Positions 1 to 9,787 are shown, numbered from the stretch's first letter. The stretch: 64,000 nt of DNA from Kosakonia cowanii JCM 10956 = DSM 18146 (GCF_001975225.1 NZ_CP019445.1:3348001-3412000), one strand, 5' to 3'. Notes: generated by a model from the sequence alone, not told the origin. A program made the numbers and translations.

Positions 1-223
1 GCACATGCAGACGCAGGGCGCAGCGGCTGCCGCAGTTGACCGAGCAGGCTCCCCAGACCACTTTATCCGGCGCGGGTTGCATCGCCTGCTGCACCGCGGC
101 AGCGGCGGAGCGCATACCAAACGGGAGAGAAAAACTGCTTGCTGCCAGCGCTAACGATCCGAGGGCGGTCGACTTTACCAGCGTTCGTCGGCTAATACCC
201 CCGGCATATTCCGTCTTCGACAT
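1..223 (-). CDS. ynfE: DMSO reductase-family molybdoenzyme YnfE/YnfF, N-terminus only
   Basis: The first 74 codons of a reductase that runs off the left edge. The start is the ATG at 221-223. Residues 11-17 carry a twin-arginine motif (SRRTLVK) followed by an alanine-rich hydrophobic stretch, so the protein is exported folded by the Tat system. A cysteine pair spaced CSVNC near residue 58 and a third cysteine (SRC) begin the N-terminal 4Fe-4S site of DmsA-type catalytic subunits. By synteny with E. coli (ynfE next to ynfD) this is the selenate/S- or N-oxide reductase subunit YnfE. YnfF or DmsA are not excluded, because only the leader is visible. Confidence 0.85.
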   Translation of the reverse strand, partial: MSKTEYAGGISRRTLVKSTALGSLALAASSFSLPFGMRSAAAAVQQAMQPAPDKVVWGACSVNCGSRCALRLHV

Positions 224-293
224 GACTCACTCCATTATTATTTTTAAATAAAAACTTACCCGCGCAAATTAAAAGCAGGCTAATGATGGAGCT

Positions 294-335
294 ATGGTAA
301 TCATTAAGGAGTAGGGGAATGTTATGCACGATCAA
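294..335 (-). promoter_or_regulatory. candidate FNR-dependent promoter of ynfE
   Basis: On the minus strand TTGATCGTGCATAA (322-335) has one perfect FNR half-site (TTGAT) and a poor second one. A -10-like TACCAT sits at 294-299. That spacing would put FNR near -41.5, as expected for an activated anaerobic reductase. Only half of the palindrome is good, so this is an inference. Confidence 0.35.
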
Positions 336-374
336 ATAGAGGGGGATCCCCCTGGAAATCAGGGGGATTAGATT

Positions 375-656
375 TTACTGATTGCTGTTACTGTTTTCGT
401 TCTGAGATGATGCGCCGCCATTACGGGCGTAGATAATTTTGTAAGTGTCATTGGCACAGTGACCAACCACCTGTCCACCCGCCTGTTCGGCTTGATCGTT
501 TGGTACCACGGTCAATTCGAACCCGGACTCCGGGACGCCATTGTTAATAATTTTTTGCTGGATATCCGTTTTAACGCGTTCGCATGAATCCGGCGCGGCG
601 AAAGCAGGAACAGAACCTACCAGCAGTGCTGCGCACAGCCAACGTGAATAGTGCAT
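375..656 (-). CDS. ynfD: DUF1161 periplasmic protein YnfD
   Basis: A 93-residue protein of unknown function. It has an N-terminal signal peptide (MHYSRWLCAALLVGSVPAFA, cleavage after AFA). The mature domain is rich in polar residues, with two cysteines (DSCERV and GHCAND) that probably form a disulfide in the periplasm. The start at 654-656 is chosen because AAGGAG lies just upstream and the signal peptide then begins directly. An upstream ATG (710) would add an 18-residue polar extension. It matches DUF1161/YnfD by its conserved core and by position between ynfE and ynfC. Confidence 0.85.
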   Translation of the reverse strand: MHYSRWLCAALLVGSVPAFAAPDSCERVKTDIQQKIINNGVPESGFELTVVPNDQAEQAGGQVVGHCANDTYKIIYARNGGASSQNENSNSNQ

Positions 657-847
657 GCTTGTCTCCTTATTTATTGTGCGCTTTAAGCTTAGCACTTCTC
701 TTTTCGACAAAAGGTAAATCTCTGAATCATCTTAGCTGTATGTGAAATTCCGCAGATACCCGATAAGGAAGTCGCTAACTCATTACGCTATCGGGTAAAT
801 GTTTTGCTAATATAAGCGCCATTCTAAAGAAAACTGTGGTGGAACCT

Positions 848-1558
848 TTGAAAAAACAGTTATTACTTATCTCTCTGGCCCTGGTTTTGGTCGGATGTGA
901 TGAGGAAAAAGGCCCGGTGGCATTCACGCCGGAGATGGCAAGTTTTTCGAATGAATTCGATTTTGATCCTCTGCGCGGTGCGGTAAAAAACTTTAGTCAG
1001 ACCCTGCTTAACGAGAAGGGTGAAGTGACAAAGCGCGTCAGCGGTACGCTGTCGAAAGAGGGCTGTTTCGATACGCTCGAACTTCACGACCTGGAGAACA
1101 ATAGCGGCGTATCGCTGGTACTGGATGCCAACTACTATATCGAAGCCGAAACGCAGGAGAAGCGTCTGCGGCTGCAGGGGAAATGCCAGCTGGCAGAGTT
1201 CCCGTCGGCGGGCGTCACCTGGGACACCGACGATAACGGCTTTGTGGTGCGCGCATCAGGCAAAGATATGGAAGTGAAGTATCGCTATGATGACGAAGGC
1301 TACCCGCTGGGCAAATCAACCACTTCAAAAGATGTGCATCTCGATGTCGCCTCCACGCCGGCGAAAGATAAGCGCAAGAAGCTCGATTATGCCGCGGTAA
1401 GTACGCTCAATGATAAGCCGCTGAGTAAAGTGCAGCAGACCTGCGACTACGACAAACATGATAATCCGCTGAGTTGTAGCCTGGAGATTGTTGATGAGAG
1501 CGTAACGCCGCAGGTGACGCATAAATACAGCATCAAAAACACCATCGAGTATTATTGA
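848..1558 (+). CDS. ynfC: UPF0257 lipoprotein YnfC
   Basis: An outer-envelope lipoprotein of unknown function. A short signal peptide ends in the lipobox LVGC (Cys about 17), followed by an acidic linker (DEEKG). The residue after Cys is Asp, which in enterobacteria normally keeps lipoproteins in the inner membrane. The body contains the YnfC-typical FTPEMASFSNEFDFDPLRG segment. A TTG start at 848 gives 236 residues, the family length, and places Lys-Lys at the very N-terminus. The upstream GTG at 836 would add four residues and remains possible. It is convergent with speG. Confidence 0.87.
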   Translation: MKKQLLLISLALVLVGCDEEKGPVAFTPEMASFSNEFDFDPLRGAVKNFSQTLLNEKGEVTKRVSGTLSKEGCFDTLELHDLENNSGVSLVLDANYYIEAETQEKRLRLQGKCQLAEFPSAGVTWDTDDNGFVVRASGKDMEVKYRYDDEGYPLGKSTTSKDVHLDVASTPAKDKRKKLDYAAVSTLNDKPLSKVQQTCDYDKHDNPLSCSLEIVDESVTPQVTHKYSIKNTIEYY

Positions 1559-1577
1559 TGCTGTCCGCTCACCGCGC

Positions 1578-2138
1578 TTATTGCGCGGTGGGTTTTAACA
1601 GCGTACTGCCGCTGGTTTTATGTTCCTGCAGATAGTGCTGCTGAAAAATACACATGCGGATGGTGTTGCGGTATTCGCCATTAATAAAGAACTCATGAAT
1701 TAATTCCCCCTCCACCTGAAAACCCAGCTTGCGGTAGATGTGAATCGCTTTCTCATTCTCTTTATCAACGATGAGATAGAGCTTATAGAGGTTTAATACC
1801 GTAAAACCATAATCCATCGCCAGCTTAGCGGCTTTTGACGCCAGCCCTTTGCCCTGGAATTCCGGCGAGATAATGATTTGAAACTCCGCGCGGCGGTGCA
1901 CATGGTTAATTTCAACCAGTTCTACCAGACCGGCGTTGGTGCCATTACACTCGACGACGAAACGGCGCTCGCTCTGATCGTGGATGTGCTTATCGTAAAG
2001 ATCGGAGAGTTCAACAAAAGCTTCATAAGGCTCTTCGAACCAGTAGCGCATTACGCTGGCGTTGTTGTCGAGCTGGTGGACAAAACGAAGGTCTTCGCGC
2101 TCAAGCGGGCGAAGCCGGACAGGATAGTCGTCACTCAT
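1578..2138 (-). CDS. speG: spermidine N(1)-acetyltransferase SpeG
   Basis: Transfers acetyl from acetyl-CoA to spermidine or spermine, which limits polyamine toxicity under stress. It is cytoplasmic and usually dodecameric. The 186-residue GNAT fold shows the acetyl-CoA loop [14 protein letters not shown] around residues 94-107 and the C-terminal [25 protein letters not shown] helix-strand region of the family. Length and sequence closely match the E. coli enzyme, and the ynfC-speG-ynfB order is the E. coli order. Confidence 0.95.
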   Translation of the reverse strand: MSDDYPVRLRPLEREDLRFVHQLDNNASVMRYWFEEPYEAFVELSDLYDKHIHDQSERRFVVECNGTNAGLVELVEINHVHRRAEFQIIISPEFQGKGLASKAAKLAMDYGFTVLNLYKLYLIVDKENEKAIHIYRKLGFQVEGELIHEFFINGEYRNTIRMCIFQQHYLQEHKTSGSTLLKPTAQ

Positions 2139-2188
2139 AAAAATCCTTTCTCTGAGATGAAGGCGGGCGCAGCACGCGCCCGACGAGA

Positions 2189-2527
2189 TTACTGAACTTC
2201 ACGCCCGGTGCGGCGATCCAGGCAGCGCAGGGTATTGGGTTCCCAGTACGCATTCAGGTTGCTGCTTTTCTGGCAGTTGTCGCGCGCATCGAAGGCGACA
2301 TCATCTTTGTCCCACTCTTTCTCGACGCGTTTGTTAACTTTATGACGCAGGCTGCGGGTATCGTTCCACTGCTCTTTTTCCATCGCGGCGGATTGACGGG
2401 ACTGTGCATTGTCGCCCGATTCGATCACCAGACGGTTGGTTTCAGCCAGTGCGGAAGTGGTGTACACAATGGCACCCAGCGTCAGCATTGCGGTCAGGCA
2501 CAGGCGTTTGCTAAGTGTAGAAGTCAT
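2189..2527 (-). CDS. ynfB: UPF0482 periplasmic protein YnfB
   Basis: A 112-residue exported protein of unknown function. A signal peptide of about 28 residues ends at the AxA site SALA. The mature part is charged, with a [21 protein letters not shown] helix and two cysteines (NCQKS and LRCLD) that can form a disulfide. Length (113 in E. coli) and synteny next to speG identify YnfB. Confidence 0.88.
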   Translation of the reverse strand: MTSTLSKRLCLTAMLTLGAIVYTTSALAETNRLVIESGDNAQSRQSAAMEKEQWNDTRSLRHKVNKRVEKEWDKDDVAFDARDNCQKSSNLNAYWEPNTLRCLDRRTGREVQ

Positions 2528-2661
2528 GGCAATGGTCCTTAAGTGAGGAAAAACGTCTCTATTCTAAGCGATCTCCGCCTGCCAGCATACCGGGGCGAAA
2601 CCGACTGTAAGAGCATTATCAGGTAAGATGGTTCAACCTATTTTCAATAAACGACCTGACT

Positions 2662-2988
2662 ATGCTGAAAATTACGCTGCTCTTTTTTGTCACCGCTCTG
2701 TGTGAAATTGTAGGCTGTTTCTTGCCCTGGCTGTGGCTAAAACGCGACGGCTCACCACTGCTGCTGATTCCTGCCGCGATCGTACTGGCGCTTTTTGTCT
2801 GGCTGTTAACACTGCATCCGGTTGCCAGCGGGCGCGTCTATGCCGCTTACGGCGGGGTTTATGTCTGCACCGCGCTTCTCTGGCTGCGGGTTGTCGAAGG
2901 GGTAAAGCTAACCGTTTATGACTGGCTGGGCGCAGGGGTTGCGCTGTGCGGCATGTTGATCATCGTCGCAGGATGGTCGCGAAGTTAA
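2662..2988 (+). CDS. ynfA: UPF0060 inner-membrane protein YnfA (SMR-like)
   Basis: A 108-residue protein with four predicted membrane helices and almost no soluble part. It belongs to the YnfA family, distant relatives of small multidrug resistance pumps, and YnfA has been linked to efflux in Shigella. The conserved E15 (ALCEIVGCF) in helix 1 corresponds to the membrane glutamate of SMR pumps. Length is identical to E. coli YnfA. It stands alone, divergent from ynfB. Confidence 0.9.
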   Translation: MLKITLLFFVTALCEIVGCFLPWLWLKRDGSPLLLIPAAIVLALFVWLLTLHPVASGRVYAAYGGVYVCTALLWLRVVEGVKLTVYDWLGAGVALCGMLIIVAGWSRS

Positions 2989-3213
2989 CAACCACGCGGT
3001 GATTTCCCTCCCCGTTGACCTGGCTGGGGAGTGGGGTCTCTTATCTTTCTGCACAACCTCTTCTTTCTTCTCATGATGATGAGCAGATCTATGACACATT
3101 TGGTTACCATTCTAGTTGGTGTAGTCAGCAAATCCTGTCGCAAATCATAGTCGGGTTTTAACGACGCCTTAATCTAGTGAACCACTGTTTCATTTAATAA
3201 GACGAGTCTCACC

Positions 3214-4677
3214 ATGGAAAACAGGCTGTTAACGGCGAAAGCCACTCTACCTCAGTACGATCGCAGCAAGCTGGTTGCGCGCATTGTGCATCTTGGTTTT
3301 GGCGCATTCCATCGCGCGCATCAGTCGGTCTACACCGATATCCTCGCCGCAGAGCACGGCAGCGACTGGGGTTACTGCGAAGTTAATCTTATCGGCGGCG
3401 AGCAGCAGATTGCCGATCTGAAACAGCAGGATAATCTCTACACCGTGGCGGAGATGTCCGCCGACGCGTGGACCGCGCGCGTGGTTGGCGTGGCGAAACG
3501 TGCGCTGCACGCACAAGTCGACGGGCTTGAAACGGTGCTGGATGCCATGTGTGAGCCGCAAGTCGCCATTGTTTCGCTGACCATCACCGAGAAAGGCTAC
3601 TGCCACTCACCGGCGACCGGGGAGCTAATGCTCGATCACCCGTTGATCGTAGCCGATCTGCAAAACCCGCATCAGCCACAATCCGCCGCCGGGGTGATTG
3701 TCGAAGCGCTCTCCCGTCGTAAAGCCGCAGGTTTACCGCCGTTCAGCGTAATGTCCTGCGACAACATGCCGGAAAATGGCCACGTTACGCGCAACGTTGT
3801 CTGCGCCTATGCCCGCACGGTGGACGCTGCGCTGGCGCGCTGGATTGAAGAGAACGTCACTTTCCCCTCCACGATGGTCGATCGTATTGTTCCGGCCGTT
3901 ACGGCTGAAACCCTTGAGAAGATCGAACAGCTTACCGGTGTGCGCGATCCGGCGGGCGTCGCCTGTGAACCGTTCCGCCAGTGGGTGATTGAAGATAATT
4001 TTGTCGCAGGCCGCCCGGCGTGGGAGGAAGCGGGCGCGGAGCTGGTGAGCGATGTGGTGCCCTTTGAAGAGATGAAGCTGCGTATGCTGAACGGTAGCCA
4101 CTCCTTCCTCGCCTACCTTGGCTATCTGGCGGGCTATCAGCACATCAATGAGTGCATGGAAGATGAATACTACCGCCGCGCGGCACACGCGCTGATGCTG
4201 CGCGAACAGGCGCCGACGCTGAAAGTCGAAGGCGTCGATCTGGCGCACTACGCCGATCTGCTGATCGCGCGTTACAGCAACACCGCGCTGCGTCACCGCA
4301 CCTGGCAGATCGCCATGGACGGCAGTCAGAAGCTGCCGCAGCGCATGCTCGATTCTGTGCGCTGGCATCTGGCGCAGGGCAGCGATTTCTCACTGCTGGC
4401 GTTAGGCGTCGCGGGCTGGATGCGCTACGTTGGTGGCGTTGACGAGCAGGGGCAAGCGATTGAGGTATGCGATCCGCTGCTTGCGGTTATTCAGAAAGCG
4501 GTGAGCAGCAGCGCTGAAGGCGAAGCGCGCGTAGAGGCGTTGCTGGGCATTGAGGCGATCTTTGGCCGTGAATTGCCGAAAGCGCGCGCGTTTGTGGCGC
4601 AGGTACAAAAGGCGTATCAGATGCTGCTGGCGAAAGGTGCTAAAGCGACCGTTGCACACTTCGCGGCGGGGCTGTAA
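3214..4677 (+). CDS. ydfI: mannitol dehydrogenase-family oxidoreductase YdfI
   Basis: A 487-residue NAD-dependent polyol/hexonate dehydrogenase related to D-mannonate oxidoreductase (UxuB) and tagaturonate reductase. The N-terminal Rossmann part starts with [13 protein letters not shown]. The C-terminal catalytic domain carries [21 protein letters not shown], with the Lys and Asn-His of the family active site. E. coli ydfI lies beside rspR, and the same grouping here suggests a shared role in hexonate metabolism under GntR-type control. The exact substrate cannot be read from the sequence. Confidence 0.88.
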   Translation: MENRLLTAKATLPQYDRSKLVARIVHLGFGAFHRAHQSVYTDILAAEHGSDWGYCEVNLIGGEQQIADLKQQDNLYTVAEMSADAWTARVVGVAKRALHAQVDGLETVLDAMCEPQVAIVSLTITEKGYCHSPATGELMLDHPLIVADLQNPHQPQSAAGVIVEALSRRKAAGLPPFSVMSCDNMPENGHVTRNVVCAYARTVDAALARWIEENVTFPSTMVDRIVPAVTAETLEKIEQLTGVRDPAGVACEPFRQWVIEDNFVAGRPAWEEAGAELVSDVVPFEEMKLRMLNGSHSFLAYLGYLAGYQHINECMEDEYYRRAAHALMLREQAPTLKVEGVDLAHYADLLIARYSNTALRHRTWQIAMDGSQKLPQRMLDSVRWHLAQGSDFSLLALGVAGWMRYVGGVDEQGQAIEVCDPLLAVIQKAVSSSAEGEARVEALLGIEAIFGRELPKARAFVAQVQKAYQMLLAKGAKATVAHFAAGL

Positions 4678-4729
4678 CTAAACAGTGAGTGCCGCTGCGG
4701 CAGCACTCATCTTCATCATGTTTTGCCAA

Positions 4730-4933
4730 TCAGTGCAGGCCGAGGCGGATCAGCTCTACCGGCTCGAATTTGCCTTCACACCCTTCCACTTCCACCGTTT
4801 TGTTACGGCGCACTTTTTCAGCACTTAAGCCCTCGGCGTGAATAGCGACAATTTTGCCAGTGCGGCCAGTGCCATTAATCATCACGCGTGAGCCGGTGGT
4901 GATAGGGTTACGGTTGCGGTCATAAGTCATCAT
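4730..4933 (-). CDS. ydfZ: putative selenium-associated protein YdfZ
   Basis: A 67-residue cytoplasmic protein with a small beta-barrel-like sequence ([24 protein letters not shown]) and one conserved cysteine (EGCEGKF). In E. coli the homologue was reported to carry selenium non-covalently and its transcription is FNR-activated. The length equals E. coli YdfZ when the first of two Met codons is used. A candidate FNR promoter lies about 70-115 bases upstream. Confidence 0.88.
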   Translation of the reverse strand: MMTYDRNRNPITTGSRVMINGTGRTGKIVAIHAEGLSAEKVRRNKTVEVEGCEGKFEPVELIRLGLH

Positions 4934-5002
4934 GATGGTTTCTCCTTGATAATATCCATAAAGCGAACCGGGGCAGAAGATGGCCCCAAAACGGACGCCC
5001 TA

Positions 5003-5049
5003 TAAATACGCCACTGAGATGATGAGTTTTTGCTTTTGATCAAGGTCAC
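5003..5049 (-). promoter_or_regulatory. candidate FNR-activated promoter of ydfZ
   Basis: TTGATCAAGGTCAC lies at 5036-5049 (read on the plus strand). It has one perfect FNR half-site and a partial second one (consensus TTGAT-N4-ATCAA). On the minus strand a -10-like TATTTA sits at 5003-5008, giving class II spacing (about -41.5). FNR control of ydfZ is known in E. coli. Confidence 0.5.
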
Positions 5050-5096
5050 ACTTTTTTCTGGCAAAAAGGTGACCTGATAAGGGAAAAAGAGGGGGA

Positions 5097-5783
5097 TTAC
5101 TCTTCACTGAACCAGTCGCGATTCTCCTGGCGAATGGTTTTAACCGACTCGCTGATCTCCTGCAGATGCAACGTCATCGCATTTTCAACCGCATCGGCGT
5201 CGCGTTTTTCCAGCGCCTCGAAAATGGCCTGGTGCTGGCGCAGCAGCATCTCCGGCGGCGAAACGTGATCGAGGCTCATATAGCGCACACGGTCAATAGT
5301 CGCCTTAATGTTTTCAATCGTATCCCACGCCAGCTGGCAGTCTGCGATCAGCGCCAGCTTGTGGTGAAAATCATCATCCAGTTCAAAGAAATCATTCAGC
5401 TGCTTACGCTCAATGGCGATCCGCTGCTGGTGGAGATTCTGCTCAAGCTGATAACAGGCGCTGTCATCAATCATCTGCGCGGCGCGGCGGGCCACGGCGC
5501 ACTCTATCGCCTGGCGGACAAAACAACCGTTGCGCACGTGGGTGAGGGAGATTTTGTTAACGTAGCTTCCGCGCTGGGGGCGGATCTGAATCAACCCGTT
5601 TTCCGCGAGCTTGATAAAGGCTTCACGCACCGGCTGGCGCGAGACGTCAAAACGCACCGACACCTCTTTTTCAGAGAGCGGCGTGCCCGGTGGGATCAGG
5701 CAGTGGACAATATCCCGTCGCAGGATGGTATAGATCTGTTGATTAACGGGTTGCGTAGGGTTGAGTTGCGTTTCGGCGGCCAT
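5097..5783 (-). CDS. rspR: GntR/FCD-family transcriptional regulator RspR
   Basis: A 228-residue repressor, the same length as E. coli RspR (YdfH). The N-terminal winged helix has the motif [29 protein letters not shown] (about residues 37-65). It is followed by an all-helical FCD effector domain whose metal-binding Asp/His residues ([14 protein letters not shown]) are present. In E. coli it represses rspAB, which is absent here. ydfI and ydfG are the nearby candidate targets. Confidence 0.9.
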   Translation of the reverse strand: MAAETQLNPTQPVNQQIYTILRRDIVHCLIPPGTPLSEKEVSVRFDVSRQPVREAFIKLAENGLIQIRPQRGSYVNKISLTHVRNGCFVRQAIECAVARRAAQMIDDSACYQLEQNLHQQRIAIERKQLNDFFELDDDFHHKLALIADCQLAWDTIENIKATIDRVRYMSLDHVSPPEMLLRQHQAIFEALEKRDADAVENAMTLHLQEISESVKTIRQENRDWFSEE

Positions 5784-5846
5784 TCGCTCTTACTTTTTAA
5801 AGGGTTAACCCGGCTACCATACCATTGTTTCTGCGCACATCCCATA

Positions 5847-5864
5847 CCCGGCCCGTAGGCCGGG
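5847..5864. other. GC-rich hairpin between ydfG and rspR
   Basis: Perfect 6-bp arms CCCGGC/GCCGGG with a 5-base loop, without a T-tract. It may slow or reduce transcription from ydfG into rspR, or may be a degenerate REP half. Confidence 0.3.
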
Positions 5865-5873
5865 CGGGAAGCA

Positions 5874-6623
5874 TCAGCTCTGGCGGTGCACGCTCAGACC
5901 GGCATAACTCTGGCTGACCGGCATCATCTCAAGTGTGTTGATATTGACATGCTTCGGCAGTGTCGCCACCCACCATACCGCTTCGGTCACATCTTCCGCG
6001 CTCAGTGCGGTGGTGTTTTCGTAGGTTTTCGTCGCTTTATCGTCATCGCCTTTAAAGCGCACGTTGGAGAACTCGGTGCCGCCAACCAGACCCGGCTCGA
6101 TATTGGTGACACGCACCGCGGTACCGCTCAGATCGGTGCGCAGGTTGAGGCTGAACTGGCGCACAAAGGCTTTGCTCGCGCCATACACGTTGCCGCCCGC
6201 GTAAGGCCAGCTACCGGCCGTTGAGCCAAGGTTGATGATATGACCGCGATTGCGCTCAACCATTCCCGGCAGCACGGCGCGGGTCATATAGACCAGCCCT
6301 TTATTGTTGGTGTCGATCATCGTTTCCCAGTCATCCACATTGGCTTTGTGCGCGGGCTCCATACCCAGCGCCAGCCCGGCGTTATTGACCAGCACATCAA
6401 TCTCGCGCCACTGCGCGGGCAGGGCGGCGATAAACTCGTCGATCGCCGCACGGTTACGCACATCCAGCTGCGCGGTGTAGAGATTCTCGCCCAGCTCCTC
6501 TTTCAGCTCCTGCAAACGCTCCTGGCGGCGGCCGGTGGCGATCACGTGGTGACCATTTTGAATAAAACGGCGGGTAATGCTCTCGCCGAACCCTGCGGTT
6601 GCCCCGGTAACAAGAATAATCAT
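5874..6623 (-). CDS. ydfG: NADP-dependent 3-hydroxy acid dehydrogenase YdfG (SDR)
   Basis: A classical short-chain dehydrogenase of 249 residues. It oxidises serine, allo-threonine and 3-hydroxy acids, and reduces malonic semialdehyde. The cofactor loop TGATAGFG is at residues 6-13, with the NNAG motif near residue 81. The catalytic Ser (LGSTAG) and the YGASK Tyr-Lys pair follow near residues 132-152. The arginines of ATGRRQER fit NADP preference. The start at 6621-6623 gives MIILVTGATAGFG, as in E. coli. Confidence 0.93.
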   Translation of the reverse strand: MIILVTGATAGFGESITRRFIQNGHHVIATGRRQERLQELKEELGENLYTAQLDVRNRAAIDEFIAALPAQWREIDVLVNNAGLALGMEPAHKANVDDWETMIDTNNKGLVYMTRAVLPGMVERNRGHIINLGSTAGSWPYAGGNVYGASKAFVRQFSLNLRTDLSGTAVRVTNIEPGLVGGTEFSNVRFKGDDDKATKTYENTTALSAEDVTEAVWWVATLPKHVNINTLEMMPVSQSYAGLSVHRQS

Positions 6624-6808
6624 GTCATTGTTCCTCAACGATTTTTGTGATGACGTCACATAGCATGCACCGCACAGAGGCGGCAATACAAGTTTTGACT
6701 GTTAAAGAGTGTGGCAAAAAATGGTGGCTTGCGCAGGGGCGAGAAAGGATTGCGCCGCGCGCGGTGGATGCCTACTCTGATGAGACTTACCGCATTCAGG
6801 AGCAAACT

Positions 6809-8854
6809 ATGTCGGTCACCAATCCCTTTTTTACTGCCAGCCCGCTGCCATATCAGGCGCCACCCTTCGATCTTATTGAACAGGAGCACTATCGCCCGGC
6901 CTTTGATGAAGGGGTGAGGCAAAAACGCGACGAAATCGCGGCAATCGCGCAAAACAGCGCGCCTGCAGACTTCGACAACACCATCCTGGCGCTGGAGCAG
7001 AGAGGTGCCTTGCTCACTTACGTGACCAGCGTCTTTTTTGCCATGACCTCGGCGGATACCAATGATTTCCTCCAGCAACTGGATGAAGCCTTCTCGACGG
7101 AGTTAGCGGAACTGGCGAACGACATCTATCTTGATGAGCAGCTTTTTGACCGCGTTGAAGCGGTATGGAAAAGCCTTGATACCGCTAACCTCGATGCTGA
7201 ATCGGCGCGTCTGGTTGAAGTGACCTATCAGCGTTTTGTGCTGGCGGGCGCGATGCTGGATGAGCAGGATAAAGCGACGCTGAAAGCGCTCAATACCGAA
7301 GCTGCATCCTTGATAAGCCAGTTTAACCAGCGCCTGCTGGCCGCAGATAAAGCGGGCGGCCTGGTGGTGGATGATGTGCGCCAGCTCGACGGCATGAGTG
7401 CTGAAGAGATTGAGCATGCCGCCGAAGCGGCGAGGGCGAAAGGGCTGGAGAACCGCTGGCTGTTAACACTGCTTAACACTACTCAGCAACCGGCGCTGGC
7501 CGTACTGCGCGATCGTCAAACACGAGAGAATCTGTTTAAAGCCAGCTGGCTGCGTACCGAGCGCAACGATGCTAACGACACGCGTGCACTGGTGCTGCGC
7601 CTGGCCAGCCTGCGTGCCGAGCAGGCACATCTGCTCGGCTTTGATGATTTCGCCAGCTGGAAGATCGCCGATCAGATGGCGGGTACGCCGCAGGCGGCGC
7701 TGGAATTTATGCGCAATATCGCACCGGCTGCCCGTGCGCGCGCTGAACGCGAGCTGGCAGATATTCAGCAGGTTATCGATAACCAGCAGGGCGGGTTCAC
7801 CGCTCAGGCCTGGGACTGGGCCTTCTATGCCGAGCAGGTTCGTATGGCGAAATACGATCTCGACGAGACGCAGATAAAACCCTACTTCGCGTTGAACACG
7901 GTATTAACGGAGGGGGTATTCTGGGCTGCAAGCCAGCTGTTCGGCATCCGTTTTCAGGAGCGGTTTGATATCCCCGTCTATCATCCGGACGTGCGTGTAT
8001 GGGAGATTTTTGACGCCGACGATCGCGGGCTGGCGCTCTTTTATGGCGACTTCTTTGCCCGCGACTCGAAAAGCGGCGGCGCCTGGATGGGTAACTTTAT
8101 CGAGCAGTCGACGCTTAACGGCACGCAGCCGGTTATCTACAACGTCTGCAACTACCAGAAACCGGCCAATGGCCAGCCTGCGCTGCTCTCCTGGGATGAG
8201 GTGATTACGACTTTCCACGAGTTTGGCCATACGCTGCACGGGCTGTTTGCCAGCCAGCGCTACGCCAGCCTTTCCGGCACCAACACGCCGCGCGATTTTG
8301 TTGAGTTCCCGTCGCAGATTAACGAGCACTGGGCCAGCCAGCCGCAGGTGTTTGCCCATTACGCCCGCCACTACCAAAGCGGCGAGCCGATGCCGGATGC
8401 CCTGCGCGACAAGATGCTGCGCGCCACGCAGTTTAATAAAGGCTATGACATGACTGAACTGCTGAGCGCAGCGTTGCTGGATATGAACTGGCATGGGCTG
8501 GCGGCGAATGCGGACGTCAACGATGTGGCAAGCTTCGAAGCGCAGGCCATTGCCAAAGAGAAGCTCGACCTTGCTGCCGTACCGCCGCGCTATCGCAGCA
8601 GCTATTTTTCCCATATCTTCGGCGGCGGTTATGCCGCAGGTTATTACGCCTATTTATGGACGCAAATGCTCGCCGATGACGGCTATCAGTGGTTCGTTGA
8701 GCAGGGTGGGTTAAGCCGTGAAAATGGGCAAAAATTCCGTGACGCCATTCTGTCGCGCGGCAACAGCACGGATTTAGCTGAACTCTATCGCCAGTGGCGC
8801 GGGCACGATCCGCAGATCGAGCCGATGCTGAAAAACCGGGGCCTGAGCGAATAA
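6809..8854 (+). CDS. dcp: dipeptidyl carboxypeptidase II Dcp (M3 metallopeptidase)
   Basis: A zinc peptidase that removes dipeptides from the C-termini of peptides in the cytoplasm and periplasmic fraction. It is 681 residues, the E. coli length. The zinc site HEFGH begins at residue 470 within TTFHEFGHTLHG, and the third ligand lies in the downstream NEHWASQP region. The start at 6809 follows CAGGAG. Upstream in-frame ATGs in the ydfG-dcp gap would add a non-conserved extension. A strong terminator follows. Confidence 0.96.
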   Translation: MSVTNPFFTASPLPYQAPPFDLIEQEHYRPAFDEGVRQKRDEIAAIAQNSAPADFDNTILALEQRGALLTYVTSVFFAMTSADTNDFLQQLDEAFSTELAELANDIYLDEQLFDRVEAVWKSLDTANLDAESARLVEVTYQRFVLAGAMLDEQDKATLKALNTEAASLISQFNQRLLAADKAGGLVVDDVRQLDGMSAEEIEHAAEAARAKGLENRWLLTLLNTTQQPALAVLRDRQTRENLFKASWLRTERNDANDTRALVLRLASLRAEQAHLLGFDDFASWKIADQMAGTPQAALEFMRNIAPAARARAERELADIQQVIDNQQGGFTAQAWDWAFYAEQVRMAKYDLDETQIKPYFALNTVLTEGVFWAASQLFGIRFQERFDIPVYHPDVRVWEIFDADDRGLALFYGDFFARDSKSGGAWMGNFIEQSTLNGTQPVIYNVCNYQKPANGQPALLSWDEVITTFHEFGHTLHGLFASQRYASLSGTNTPRDFVEFPSQINEHWASQPQVFAHYARHYQSGEPMPDALRDKMLRATQFNKGYDMTELLSAALLDMNWHGLAANADVNDVASFEAQAIAKEKLDLAAVPPRYRSSYFSHIFGGGYAAGYYAYLWTQMLADDGYQWFVEQGGLSRENGQKFRDAILSRGNSTDLAELYRQWRGHDPQIEPMLKNRGLSE

Positions 8855-8877
8855 GTCTTTGCGGGACGGAAAAAGAG

Positions 8878-8901
8878 CCGGGCGAGATGCCCGGTTTTTT
8901 T
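8878..8901 (+). terminator. rho-independent terminator of dcp
   Basis: Arms CCGGGC and GCCCGG (8878-8883 and 8889-8894) with a GAGAT loop, followed by seven T residues. Confidence 0.85.
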
Positions 8902-9000
8902 ATGCTCAAGCGGTCCCGTCGATAGCAGATGCAACAGAGAGCCGTAAATTAAGAGCATTGTTTCAAACCGCACGACTTCATTAGCCACATGTCAGGGCAG

Positions 9001-9231
9001 TTAAATCTTTGTTCCCATAATCCGCGAAACAACGGCTTTTGCCGCATCAAGCTTGGCTTTACCAGCGTCAGAGTGCGTACCGGTTTCGAATGCTTTGAAG
9101 TTACCTTCAATCTTCTCAGCGGCTCTTTCAATGAACACGTGCGGCAGCTCAGAGAAGATGGACTGGAAAATGACTTCATAGGCTAAAGCGCGACACTGCA
9201 GATCGCTAATCGTTTCTTCGGTTGTCTTCAT
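9001..9231 (-). CDS. small helical protein of unknown function
   Basis: A 76-residue ORF not recognised as a known family. The second of two adjacent ATGs is chosen because AAGGAG lies at ideal distance from it. The sequence reads as two or three amphipathic helices (TTEETISDLQCRALAYEVIF, then FIERAAEKIEGNFKAFET, then GKAKLDAAKAVVSRI), with no signal peptide or membrane segment. A single gene, it opens the accessory stretch between dcp and ftrA. The good ribosome site and even codon use support it as real. Confidence 0.65.
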   Translation of the reverse strand: MKTTEETISDLQCRALAYEVIFQSIFSELPHVFIERAAEKIEGNFKAFETGTHSDAGKAKLDAAKAVVSRIMGTKI

Positions 9232-9599
9232 CATCTCTCCTTAAGAAATGCTTTGATACATCATATCAATTGGTTAAAAAACGTTATGCCGAGATTACCT
9301 GAATAAGTTAACGCCACGCGACGTGTCTAAAACGGACAAGCCATCTCTGAAAACGATTAACGCTAAACGGTACAGCCCACAGCAGTTTTGTGAAAAGGCG
9401 CTGAACACTGACCTGTCCGGTTTGATCCTGTCAGTATTCGTGAACGTTTCCTGTTAACCGTTATCGACCAGAAGACCTCTATTCTTTATCAAAAATTGAA
9501 ATCGCAGGATTCTACGTGCTGCGCGATGAAGAGCAGTGAGCGAGGCCGCCTTGCTATAAAGGTTTATGCTTTAAAAACTTACATAACCCGCATGAGCAT

Positions 9600-9787
9600 T
9601 GACCGATCTCCCTTCGCTTAATAACGTTAAGCGTGGTGATGAATCCCCCTACGCGGAGGGGCTACCAGCCACATCTTTTGGGGTGAAAGCGAGTTGTGCG
9701 GGCTGGCGCGCACTCACCGGGAGGCACCCGGCATCACCGAAATATCCTTAGCCAGAGACGGGTTATTTGGCCGGTCTCTGGCTTTTT
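9600..9787 (+). ncRNA. candidate structured non-coding RNA with terminator
   Basis: This gap has no convincing ORF but several clear stem-loops in a row. CCCCT/AGGGG lies around 9647-9662. CCGGG/CCCGG (loop AGGCA) lies around 9718-9731. A near-perfect intrinsic terminator, AGCCAGAGAC/GTCTCTGGCT, occupies 9750-9783 and is followed by T residues. A further hairpin, CCACAC/GTGTGG, follows near 9802-9823. The 5' end is uncertain. It was not matched to a named sRNA. It could also be the leader of the downstream gene at 9979 or a phage-derived remnant. Confidence 0.4.

Noticed and set aside
3098..3113. TTTGGTTACCATT palindrome before ydfI as an RspR operator
   Set aside because: One short imperfect palindrome. 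No known RspR consensus could be recalled to support it.
5166..5858. 230-codon plus-strand ORF opposite rspR
   Set aside because: A complementary shadow of rspR. The rspR frame has a full HTH and FCD domain.
7904..8614. Long minus-strand ORF opposite dcp
   Set aside because: A shadow of the conserved Dcp frame with low-complexity Ala/Arg content.
9425..9540. Possible remnant of a hok-type toxin gene (LLTVI near 9451 and, in another frame, EDLYSL...EIAGFYVLRDEEQ)
   Set aside because: The similarity is short, needs a frame change, and lacks an intact start and membrane segment.
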